In this document: piece by piece, positions 44,470-52,389 of the stretch
How positions within the stretch are numbered: the stretch's first letter is position 1
How the letters are laid out: each line of letters starts with the position of its first letter
From: UBA7803 sp963822255
Lineage (GTDB): Bacteria > Pseudomonadota > Gammaproteobacteria > Pseudomonadales > Azotimanducaceae
Length of the DNA stretch: 64,000 nucleotides
Reading direction: 5' to 3'
NCBI GenBank assembly: GCA_963822255.1
Contig: CAWGGV010000005.1
Location: forward strand, 1-64,000
Made by a program: the position numbers and the translations under genes
The notes under the pieces: generated by a model
What the model was told of the DNA's origin: nothing
Seen by the model: the letters and a program-made list of their open reading frames with translations, nothing else
Database searches by the model: none

Positions 44470-45827
44470 GTCTCCGCCCTCGCCTGCCGCATGGTGACGA
44501 ACTCCTCCGCTGCCGTCGGATGTATACCGACGGTCCGGTCGAAGTGTGCCTTGGTGGCGCCGGCCGTCATGGCGACGGCAATGCCCTGAATGATCTCGCC
44601 CGCCTCCGGTCCCACCATGTGGGCACCCACCACAACGTCGTCCCGGCGGCGCACGATCAGTTTCATGAACGTGCGTTCCTCGCGCCCGGTCAAGGTGTGC
44701 TTCATGGGCCGGAAATCGGCGCTGTAGACGTCGATCTCGTTGTCGTAGCGTCCTCTCGCCTCCTCCTCGGTCAGCCCCACGGTGCCGATGTTGGGCTGGG
44801 AGAACACGGCGGTCGCCACCAACTCGTAGTCGAGTGTGCGCTTCGGCCGGTCGGTGAAGAGATTGGCGGCCACACACATGCCCTCGGCGATCGCCACCGG
44901 GGTGAGCTGAATCCGGTCGATCACGTCGCCGATGGCGTAGATGTTGTGTGCCGACGACTGGTAGTAATGATCGACGACGATGCCGCCCCGCTCGGTGGTC
45001 ATCACGCCGGCGGCCTCGAGCCCCAGATCCGCGGTGTTGGGGGTGCGGCCGGTAGCGTAGAGGACCTGGTCGGTATCGAGGCTGGTGCCGTCGTCGAGAT
45101 GCAGCCGGCGCCCGCCGTCGGCTTCCTCGATGTAGGTGACCAGCGTGGAAAATCGCAGCTCGATGCCCTTCTTCTCGAGCTCGGCGGCGACGAACTCGCG
45201 TATCTCCTCGTCGAAGCCGCGCAGAAACATGGGGCCCCGATAGACCAGCGTGGTACGGGCGCCGAGCCCGGCGAAGATGCCCGCGAACTCCACGGCGATG
45301 TATCCGCCTCCCACCACCACCGCACGTTCCGGAAACGTTTCCAGATAGAAGGCTTCGTTGGAGGTGATGGCCAGTTCCCGTCCCGGCACGTTGGGCACGC
45401 TCGGCCAGCTCCCGGTGGCGATGAGGATGCGCTCGCTGGAATGAACGGCCCCGTCCACCTCGACCCGGTGCGCGTCCAGAAGCCGGGCACGGCCCCACTT
45501 GATGTCGACGCCGGCGGCAGTCAGCAGATTCCGGTACACGCCGTTCAGGCGCTCGATCTCCCGGGTCTTGTTGTCCCTGAGGCGCGCCCAGTCGAACGGC
45601 TCGGAGGTGGCGTTCCAGCCGTACGCGGCGGCGTCGGCGAAGTCCTCCGCGTAGTGCGAGCCGTAGACGAACAGCTTCTTGGGCACGCACCCCACGTTCA
45701 CGCACGTGCCGCCGAGGTAGGTGTTCTCCGCGATGGCGACCCGGGCACCATACCCGGCAGACATCCGTGCGGCGCGCACGCCCCCGGAGCCGGCACCGAT
45801 GACGAACAGGTCGTAGTCGTAGCTCAT
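44466..45827 (-). CDS. gor: Glutathione-disulfide reductase
   Basis: This FAD-dependent disulfide reductase uses NADPH to reduce glutathione disulfide. The 453-residue protein has the FAD fold YDLFVIGAGSGGVRAARMSA, the redox Cys pair in GGTCVNVGCVPKKLFVYGSH, the second nucleotide fold RAVVVGGGYIAVEFAGIFAG, the FAD segment HNIYAIGDVIDRIQLTPVAI and the C-terminal active-site HPTAAEEFVTMR. It overlaps the phosphatase gene by 4 bp. ATG 45827 is preferred. Confidence 0.9.
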   Translation of the reverse strand: MSYDYDLFVIGAGSGGVRAARMSAGYGARVAIAENTYLGGTCVNVGCVPKKLFVYGSHYAEDFADAAAYGWNATSEPFDWARLRDNKTREIERLNGVYRNLLTAAGVDIKWGRARLLDAHRVEVDGAVHSSERILIATGSWPSVPNVPGRELAITSNEAFYLETFPERAVVVGGGYIAVEFAGIFAGLGARTTLVYRGPMFLRGFDEEIREFVAAELEKKGIELRFSTLVTYIEEADGGRRLHLDDGTSLDTDQVLYATGRTPNTADLGLEAAGVMTTERGGIVVDHYYQSSAHNIYAIGDVIDRIQLTPVAIAEGMCVAANLFTDRPKRTLDYELVATAVFSQPNIGTVGLTEEEARGRYDNEIDVYSADFRPMKHTLTGREERTFMKLIVRRRDDVVVGAHMVGPEAGEIIQGIAVAMTAGATKAHFDRTVGIHPTAAEEFVTMRQARAET

Positions 45828-45920
45828 GCCAGGGCTCGGCCGAAAGCCGGGGAGCCTATAGGATCGACCAGGCTTTGCAAAGCGCACCCGGGGCCATATG
45901 CTCCCCTTTGGGAGTGACGA

Positions 45921-46040
45921 TTGTGTGGGAGCGACGAATTGTGTGTGGGAGCGACGAATTGTGTGTGGGAGCAACGAATTGTGTGTGGGAGCGACGAATT
46001 GTGTGTGGGAGCGACCTCCCGGTCGCGACTGTGGGAGCAG
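45921..46040. repeat. REP cluster 6, head-only tandem array
   Basis: Four copies of a 20-bp unit, GTGTGTGGGAGCGACGAATT with small changes, lie at exact 20-bp spacing (45921-46000). They are followed by a full GCGACC/GGTCGC-stem REP at 46001-46029 and a partial head. The unit is the REP head plus the left part of the stem; the right part is replaced by GAATT. Confidence 0.88.
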
Positions 46041-46063
46041 CCATTCGCAGGAGCTGAAAATTG

Positions 46064-47610
46064 ATGAACGGCGCGCAAAGCCTGCTTGAAACCTTCGTCG
46101 CCGCGGGCATCGAAGTCTGCTTCACCAATCCCGGCACGTCGGAGATGCACTTCGTGGCCGCGCTGGACAAGCAGCCGGGCATGCGCGCCATCCTCGGCTT
46201 GTTCGAAGGTGTGGTCACCGGCGCCGCCGACGGCTACGCGCGCATGGCCGGTAAGCCGGCCTGCACTCTGCTCCACCTCGGCCCGGGCCTTGCCAACGGG
46301 CTGGCCAACCTGCACAACGCCCGCCGGGCCCGTTCCCCCATCGTCAACGTGGTCGGCGAGCACGCCACCTATCACAGGGCCCTCGACGCGCCTCTGGCGT
46401 CGGACATCGCCGGATTCGCAGGTCCGGTGTCTGCCTGGATCCGCGTCTCCGAAAGCGCCTCGGACGTGGCCGCCGACGCCGCAGCCGCCGTGCAGGCCGC
46501 AGCGACGCCACCAGGTGCCATCGCCACCCTGATCCTGCCGGCGGACACTGCCTGGAACGAAGCCGCGGGCGCTGCCGCCCCGCTGCCCTCTCCGGGCTCA
46601 CGCCTGCCGATCCCAACTCGGTAGAGGCCGTCATCGCCGCCGTCGGCTCGGGCGAGCCGTGCGCTTTTCTGCTGAACGGGCGGGGAGTGAGCGAAGACGG
46701 TCTGCGGCTGGTCAGCCGCATCGCCGGACGGACCCAGGCGCGCTTCCTCGGCGATACGTTCCTGGCACGGCTGCCGCGTGGCGCCGGGCGCGTCGACCTG
46801 CCGCGGCTGCCGTACTTCGCCGAGCAGGCGCTGGAAACCCTCGCCGGCGTCCGTCACCTGATCCTGGTGGACACCAAAGCGCCCGTCAGCTTCTTCGCCT
46901 ATCCCGGCGTGCCGAGCGAGCTGACGCCGCCCGACTGTCGGGTGCACACCTTGACGGCGCCCGGCGAGGAAACCCTGCAGGCTCTCGAGGCGGTGGCCGA
47001 GGCGGTCGGCGCCGGCGCCGTGGAACCTGCCGTCTCCAGCTACGCGCCACCGACTCCGCCGAAGGGCGGGCCGCTGAATCCGGAATCCATCGCCCGCAGT
47101 CTCGGCGCTCTGTTGCCGGAGCAGGCGGTGGTGGTCAACGAGGCGGTGACCGGCGGCTTCGCCATACCGGCCATGACGGCGGCGGCGGCGCCCCACGACT
47201 GGCTGGATCTCACCGGCGGCGCCATCGGCCTCGGCCTTCCCGCTGCAGTGGGCGCGGCGGTCGCCTGTCCCGACCGGAGGGTGGTGGCGCTGCAGGCGGA
47301 TGGCAGCGCCATGTACACCATTCAATCCCTGTGGACCATGGCAAGGGAAAACCTCGACGTGACCGTGGTGTTGTTCGCCAACCGCAAGTACGCCATTCTG
47401 CAGGTGGAGTTCATGCGCGTCGGCGCCGAGAACCCCGGGCCGAAGGCCATGAGCATGCTGGATCTGTCGCGCCCGGAGCTGGACTTCGTGCGTCTGGCCG
47501 GCGGCATGGGCGTGCCCGCGGTGCGCGCCACCGACGCCAAATCGTTCAACGCTGCTCTGGCGGAGAGCTTCGCCACGCCCGGTCCTTACTTGATCGAGGC
47601 ATTTCTCTAA
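46064..47610 (+). CDS. Thiamine-diphosphate-dependent enzyme (IlvB-like), one frameshift
   Basis: This enzyme belongs to the acetolactate synthase/benzoylformate decarboxylase family. The N-terminal domain has the catalytic Glu in AILGLFEGVVTGAADGYARM and the stretch TNPGTSEMHFVAALD. The C-terminal domain has the ThDP-Mg motif VVALQADGSAMYTIQSLWTM with ANRKYAILQ. The frame changes near 46600; the second frame runs TPADPNSVEAVIAAVGSGEP CAFLLNGRG and on to ATG 46687. The substrate is uncertain; the divergence from true IlvB suggests a decarboxylase of another 2-oxo acid. ATG 46064 follows TTG. Confidence 0.83.
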
Positions 47611-47685
47611 CAGTATTTTGTGCCCCTGCCCGCCATGCTGCGCGGCTGACTCGACGAAAGCATTCCCGGAGGAGACTGGAAACCG

Positions 47686-49029
47686 ATGAAGCTCACGATG
47701 TTCGGCACCGGCTACGTGGGGCTGGTCACCGGAAGCTGTTTCGCCGAGATGGGCAACGACGTGCTGTGCGTCGACATCGATCCTGCCAAAGTCGAAGCGC
47801 TGGAACGGGGCGAGGTTCCCATCTTCGAGCCGGGGCTCGAACAGATGGTGACCAGCAACACCGCTGCCGGACGCCTGAAGTTCACCACCGACGTGGCCGA
47901 GGGCGTGGCCCACGGCCGGCTCCTGTTCATCGCCGTGGGCACGCCGTCCAACGGCGACGGCTCTGCGGATCTCCAATACGTACTGAACGTCGCCCGCAGC
48001 ATCGGCGAGCACATGAGCGAGCCCAAGGTGGTGGTCGACAAATCGACCGTGCCGGTGGGCACTGCCGACCGTGTCCGCGCCGCCATCGCCGAGACCCTCG
48101 GCAAACGCGGCGTACGGATCGACTTCGATGTGGTCTCGAACCCCGAATTTCTCAAGGAAGGCGCTGCCGTCAGCGACTTCATGAAGCCCGACCGCGTGAT
48201 CATCGGCACCGGCCGCGAGGACAGCGCCCGGCTGCTGGACGCCCTGTACGCGCCGTTCAACCGCAATCATGACAAGGTCATCCACATGGACGTGCGCTCG
48301 GCCGAGCTCACCAAGTACGCGTCCAACGTGATGCTGGCCACGCGCATCAGCCTGATGAACGAGATGGCGAATCTGGCGGAGCGCCTGGGGGCCGACATCG
48401 AGGACGTGCGCCGGGGGGTTGGCGCCGATCCGCGGATCGGTTTCCACTTCATCTATCCCGGCACCGGGTACGGCGGCTCCTGCTTCCCCAAGGACGTGAA
48501 AGCGCTCATTTACACCGCCAGCGAGGCGGGGTACGAGGCGTCCGTGATGTGCGGTGTGGAGGCCGTGAACGAGCGCCAGAAGGGCGTGCTGGTGAGCAAG
48601 ATCCTAGGTCACTTCGGCGGTGACGTCAGCGGGCGCACGTTCGCCCTGTGGGGGCTCGCATTCAAGCCCAACACCGACGACATCCGCGAAGCGCCGAGCC
48701 GGACCATCATGGAACGTCTGTTCGAGCGCGGCGCGGCGGTGCGCGCTTACGATCCGGCCGCCGGCCGCGCCGCCGCCCAAGTCTACTGTAGCGAGCCGCT
48801 GTTCACTCTGTGCAGCCACCGGGACGACACCCTCGAGGGCGTGGACGGGCTGATCGTGGTCACCGAGTGGAACGAGTTCCGCAGCCCCGACTTCGAGGCC
48901 CTGAAGGCCCGGCTCAAGGAGCCGGTGATCTTCGACGGCCGCAACGTCTACGATCCGGACTACCTGGCCCAGCTCGGCTTCGCCTACTACGGCATCGGCC
49001 GCGGGCTGTCCAGCACCCTCCCGGGCTGA
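47686..49029 (+). CDS. ugd: UDP-glucose 6-dehydrogenase
   Basis: Ugd oxidises UDP-glucose to UDP-glucuronate for polysaccharide synthesis. The 447-residue protein has the NAD fold MKLTMFGTGYVGLVTGSCFA, the segment VVDKSTVPVGTADRVRAAIA, the catalytic Cys in GTGYGGSCFPKDVKALIYTA and the C-terminal UDP-binding domain (ALWGLAFKPNTDDIREAPSR). GGAGGAGACTGG just upstream provides a ribosome site. Its product feeds the UDP-glucuronate epimerase at 59 kb. It is intact. Confidence 0.96.
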   Translation: MKLTMFGTGYVGLVTGSCFAEMGNDVLCVDIDPAKVEALERGEVPIFEPGLEQMVTSNTAAGRLKFTTDVAEGVAHGRLLFIAVGTPSNGDGSADLQYVLNVARSIGEHMSEPKVVVDKSTVPVGTADRVRAAIAETLGKRGVRIDFDVVSNPEFLKEGAAVSDFMKPDRVIIGTGREDSARLLDALYAPFNRNHDKVIHMDVRSAELTKYASNVMLATRISLMNEMANLAERLGADIEDVRRGVGADPRIGFHFIYPGTGYGGSCFPKDVKALIYTASEAGYEASVMCGVEAVNERQKGVLVSKILGHFGGDVSGRTFALWGLAFKPNTDDIREAPSRTIMERLFERGAAVRAYDPAAGRAAAQVYCSEPLFTLCSHRDDTLEGVDGLIVVTEWNEFRSPDFEALKARLKEPVIFDGRNVYDPDYLAQLGFAYYGIGRGLSSTLPG

Positions 49030-49111
49030 CCGCCCGGGATGACGGCCGGACGCGGGATCAGCGCCGCGGCGGCAGCTGCGACAGGTCGACGCCGACTTCC
49101 CCGGGGGTTGC

Positions 49112-49447
49112 TCATGGCTTCTCTCCTTCTCTGAGGGCTCTATCCAGCGCATCCAGCCGGCCCGCCCAGAAGCGCAGATAGGAATCGATCCACTGGTGTG
49201 CGTCGAAGAGCCGGGTCGGCTCCAGGCGCATGATGTTCTCCCGGCCCTGCTTCCTTCGGCTGACCAGACCGGCGTCTTCCAACACACGAACGTGCTTCGC
49301 GATCCCGGCCAACGACATGGGGTGCGGCTCCGCCAGCGCCTTCACGCTGTGCTCGCCGTTCGCGAGCGCAGCGAGCAGGGCTCGGCGCGTCGGGTCGGCG
49401 AGCGCGCGAAAGACGGCGTCGATCTGTGCTGACTGATGCTCTACCAC
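49112..49447 (-). CDS. ArsR-family transcriptional regulator
   Basis: The 111-residue protein is a winged-helix regulator of the ArsR/SmtB type (DAVFRALADPTRRALLAALA, then MSLAGIAKHVRVLEDAGLVS and RRKQGRENIMRLEPTRL). No metal-binding Cys cluster is present. The length and the PTRRALLAAL motif fit the subgroup that is normally followed by an SRPBCC/AHSA1 gene. Here that partner is not found; only a very short frame follows before ugd. The gene is convergent with ugd. Confidence 0.83.
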   Translation of the reverse strand: MVEHQSAQIDAVFRALADPTRRALLAALANGEHSVKALAEPHPMSLAGIAKHVRVLEDAGLVSRRKQGRENIMRLEPTRLFDAHQWIDSYLRFWAGRLDALDRALREGEKP

Positions 49448-49846
49448 TTGGTTGAGCTTACGGAGGTCAGTCGAGCGAAGTCAACCGTCTGGTTTAGCTA
49501 GCAGCAAAGGGCTTGGATCTCTCGAAGCCCCCACCTGGCAGAGGAAAAGTTGCACGCGATTGTGCAATCGGTCGCGGCTACGGCGAATGGAGGAGGACCA
49601 GCCGGACGCCAGGCGTTCAGAGCAGAAGCGGTCAGCCGCGTAGCGTGCTTAAGCTGTTGCGTTACCGCTCGGGACGATTTGGGCTTCAATCTGCCTTTTA
49701 CAGCGGAATGTTCCCGCTCGGGAACCAACTAGCAAAATAGATCAATCTTTCACCACATATTACCGATCGGTAAAAACACCTTTGTGCAGCCCGTGAACTC
49801 AGGCTAATATTACCGAGCGGTAAAATCACAGCCGGAAGTACAAGAG
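49448..49846. promoter_or_regulatory. Intergenic region with four spaced palindromic sites and the hipBA promoter
   Basis: No gene is supported in this stretch. Four sites share the core CCG-NN-CGG, centred at 49668.5, 49717.5, 49766.5 and 49816.5. The last two are perfect TTACCG-NN-CGGTAA palindromes, the second is a perfect GTTCCCG-CTCGGGAAC palindrome and the first is half-degenerate. Spacing is 49, 49 and 50 bp. A promoter with TTGTGC (49782-49787), 17 bp and TATAAT-like TAATAT (49805-49810) lies between the last two sites, so the last one overlaps the transcription start. Confidence 0.7.
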
Positions 49847-50071
49847 ATGTCGCTATCGCCGGAACAGCTCGGCAAGGCCGTCCGCAAAGCACGTAAAGAG
49901 ATTGGGGTCACCCAGGCCGATCTGGCGCTGACGTCCGGAACCGGCCTGCGGTTCGTCAGTGATCTGGAGAACGGAAAGCCCACCTGCCAGATCGGCAAGG
50001 TGCTGACCGTCCTTCAGACTCTTGGCATCCGTGTTGAGCTCACCCCCCCCACCACCAGCGGCAGGGATTGA
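49847..50071 (+). CDS. hipB: HipB-type Xre antitoxin
   Basis: HipB is the DNA-binding antitoxin that represses hipBA and binds HipA. The 74-residue protein is a single HTH domain: LGKAVRKARKEIGVTQADLA followed by LTSGTGLRFVSDLENGKPTC and VLTVLQTLGIRVELTPP. The hipA start lies 3 bp after its stop. The four operator-like sites upstream are its probable targets. Confidence 0.88.
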   Translation: MSLSPEQLGKAVRKARKEIGVTQADLALTSGTGLRFVSDLENGKPTCQIGKVLTVLQTLGIRVELTPPTTSGRD

Positions 50072-50074
50072 GCC

Positions 50075-51313
50075 ATGGCGCGCACACTCGATGTCTGCCT
50101 CGACCGCGATCTCGTCGGCCAGCTCACTCAGGACGACGACGGCCAGATGAGCTTTACGTATGCCGCATCGTGGCTGGACAACGAGAAGCGGGTACCTCTG
50201 TCGCGTTCGCTGCCGCTGCAGAAAGAACCCTTCACGCAGAAACAGTGCCGGGGATTCTTCGGCGGCACTCTGCCGGAAGAAGGCAATCGCAAAGTCATAT
50301 CCAGAATCCTCGGCATCAGTGACCAAAACGACTTTGCGATGCTCGAGCAGATCGGCGGCGAGTGCGCAGGCGCAGTGACGTTCCTGCCGCCCGGCACGTC
50401 ACGTCCAGCCGATGACGGTGCGTACCGCGAGCTCGAGGGCGACGAGCTCAGCCAGATCCTGCGCGACCTTCCGCGCCGGCCGCTCATGGCGGGCGAAGAC
50501 GGCATCCGGCTTTCGCTCGCCGGCGCCCAGGACAAGATTGCCGTCCGGCTGAATGATCGCCAGATCGCGATTCCGCGCGGCAGCGCTCCGAGCACCCATA
50601 TCCTCAAGCCGGCGATCGCGACCTACGAAGGCGCTGTCTTTAACGAGGCCTTCTGTATGGCGCTGGCCAGGCAGGCCGGCCTCAATGTCGCAAGTACGCA
50701 GATCGGCCATATCGACGATATCGATTACCTGCTGGTGGAGCGCTTCGACCGCCACCGGACGAACGAAGGCAACATTCAGCGCCTGCACCAGGAAGACTTC
50801 TGTCAGGCGCTGGCAGTCCCGTCAGAGATCAAGTACCAGGATGAGGGGGGCCCGTCGCTGCAGGATTGCTTCGCCATGTTGCGAGTTGCCTCAAGCGCCG
50901 CGGTCCTCGATCTGCGCGCGCTGCTCGATGCCGTGATATTCAATCTGATCATCGGTAATCACGACGCGCACGCAAAGAACTATTCCCTGCTTTATCTGCA
51001 GGATGGCACGACGCGGCTTGCGCCGCTCTACGATCTGGTTTCGACGGTTTACTACCCGGAACTTTCGGACAAGATGGCCATGAAGATCGGGGGCGAAGGC
51101 AAATCCGATCTTGTCTTCCCAAAAGAGGTCGAGCAGTTCGCCAGGGATGCCGGCCTGGCAGCCGCAGCAACCCTGAGCCGCGTCGGCACCCTGGCGGCAA
51201 CTGTCCTGGAAACCATACCGAAGGTAGAAAAGCCGCACGAAACTTCAGAAAAAGTTGCTGCCCTCATCAGCGAGCGCTGCGAGAACATCCTGTCACGATT
51301 CAAAAAGAAGTAG
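50075..51313 (+). CDS. hipA: HipA-type serine/threonine kinase toxin
   Basis: HipA phosphorylates a glutamyl-tRNA synthetase or similar target and induces dormancy. The 412-residue protein has the HipA N-terminal domain (MSFTYAASWLDNEKRVPLSR), the ATP loop SLAGAQDKIAVRLND, STHILKPAI with the conserved Lys, YLLVERFDRHRTN, and the catalytic NLIIGNHDAHAKNYSLLYL followed by LAPLYDLVSTVYYPELS, matching the HxDxxxKN and DxxS motifs. It is intact. Confidence 0.93.
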   Translation: MARTLDVCLDRDLVGQLTQDDDGQMSFTYAASWLDNEKRVPLSRSLPLQKEPFTQKQCRGFFGGTLPEEGNRKVISRILGISDQNDFAMLEQIGGECAGAVTFLPPGTSRPADDGAYRELEGDELSQILRDLPRRPLMAGEDGIRLSLAGAQDKIAVRLNDRQIAIPRGSAPSTHILKPAIATYEGAVFNEAFCMALARQAGLNVASTQIGHIDDIDYLLVERFDRHRTNEGNIQRLHQEDFCQALAVPSEIKYQDEGGPSLQDCFAMLRVASSAAVLDLRALLDAVIFNLIIGNHDAHAKNYSLLYLQDGTTRLAPLYDLVSTVYYPELSDKMAMKIGGEGKSDLVFPKEVEQFARDAGLAAAATLSRVGTLAATVLETIPKVEKPHETSEKVAALISERCENILSRFKKK

Positions 51314-51433
51314 CGCGGGGAGCGAACCGGTTCGTCGGAACAGCTGACGGCGATGACGCGCTTCGGGACTTCGACAGCCGGCTGCCCGGAATGCCAGCAG
51401 CAACATCGTGGCCGGCCAGCCCCGCTACCACCA

Positions 51434-51457
51434 CCGCCACCACCATGGTGGTGGCGG
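51434..51457. repeat. 24-bp perfect palindrome after hipA
   Basis: Arms CCGCCACCACCA and TGGTGGTGGCGG meet without a spacer. No T-run follows on either side. It may form a cruciform or hairpin, but it could also be a partial terminator for hipBA. Confidence 0.7.
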
Positions 51458-51546
51458 CGGGGCTGAGGCCGGGGCAGGAACCAGTATCTCGTCCGCAAAC
51501 GCCTCAGAGTTAGTGTGGGCCGAGTGGCTCTTCAAAAGGCTTGATA

Positions 51547-51562
51547 CTGTATATACATACAG
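51547..51562 (+). promoter_or_regulatory. LexA box 1 upstream of imuA
   Basis: The site reads CTGTATATACATACAG, a close match to CTGT-N8-ACAG LexA boxes. TTGATA lies at 51541-51546 and GATAAT at 51562-51567 around it, so LexA would cover the promoter spacer. Confidence 0.85.
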
Positions 51563-51578
51563 ATAATCTGGTTGACCC

Positions 51579-51594
51579 CTGTAAGCAAATACAG
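51579..51594 (+). promoter_or_regulatory. LexA box 2 upstream of imuA
   Basis: The site reads CTGTAAGCAAATACAG. It is 32 bp downstream of box 1, about three helical turns, and 7 bp before the imuA ATG. Confidence 0.75.
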
Positions 51595-51601
51595 CTTCCG
51601 A

Positions 51602-52389
51602 ATGGGTGGTCAGAAAGACAAGCTCGAAGGCCTGCTGCACCACCCGCAGCTCTGGCGGGCGGGCCAGCTCGAGCACGCCTCCGACGCCCTCTCCAGCGGC
51701 TTTCCCGCCCTGGATGAGCATCTGGCCGGCGGTGGCTGGCCCCGGAACGCCCTGGTGGAATGCCTGCTCGCCACCGCGGGGGTGGGAGAGCTGCGCCTGC
51801 TGGTCCCCCTCATCCGTGCCCTGTCCCGCGACGAAGACCGTTGGGTGGCATGGGTCAATCCGCCGTTCGTTCCCTACGCCCCGGCTCTGGAAGCCTGCGG
51901 GGTGGACGTGCGCAAGATCCTGCTGATCCATCCCCGCAGCCATCAGCAGGCCCTGTGGGCCCTGGAGCGGGCGAGTCGCTCCGGCACCTGCAGCATGACC
52001 CTGGCCTGGCTGGACGAGCGCCAGCTCACCCTCAAGGACACCCGCCGGCTGCAGCTCGCGGCCCACCGCGGGCGCACCCTGAGTTGTCTGTTCCGGCCCC
52101 GGGAAGCCGCAGCGGCCAATTCCATGGCGGAGCTACGGCTCGAGGTGACCGCCGCCGTGCCGTCGGTCCCGACGCCGTCGTCGTGGACATCCGCAAACGC
52201 CGCGGCGGCTGGCCGGTGAGCGGCATCCGTCTCGAGCTCGGCGCCGGGCCCGGCTCGGCTAACGTCGGCGAGCAGCTTTCCCTGTGGCGCAGTCAGCGCC
52301 GCCGGAATGCCGAGGCCGCCGGAGACGACGCCGTCTATCATCCCGGTCGTCCCATGCCGGACGGACCGGCGCCGCGGATCACCCACTGA
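51602..52389 (+). CDS. imuA: ImuA, SOS mutagenesis protein, one frameshift
   Basis: ImuA is a RecA/SulA-like partner of ImuB in translesion synthesis. The first frame has ALSSGFPALDEHLAGGGWPR, NALVECLLATAGVGELRLLV and WVAWVNPPFVPYAPALEACG, typical of the family. After about 52160 the frame changes to PDAVVVDIRKRRGGWPVSGI. The C-terminus is DGPAPRITH, and the stop overlaps the imuB ATG (TGATG). ATG 51602 (MGGQKDKLEGLL) is chosen over an in-frame TTG at 51572, which lies before LexA box 2. Confidence 0.85.

Noticed and set aside
43258..45705. 815-residue minus-strand frame joining the reductase and phosphatase regions
   Set aside because: It follows the wrong frame through the reductase gene and only in part matches the phosphatase.
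49030..49111. SRPBCC partner gene after the ArsR regulator
   Set aside because: Only a frame of a few dozen codons follows, with no family motif, before the convergent ugd gene.
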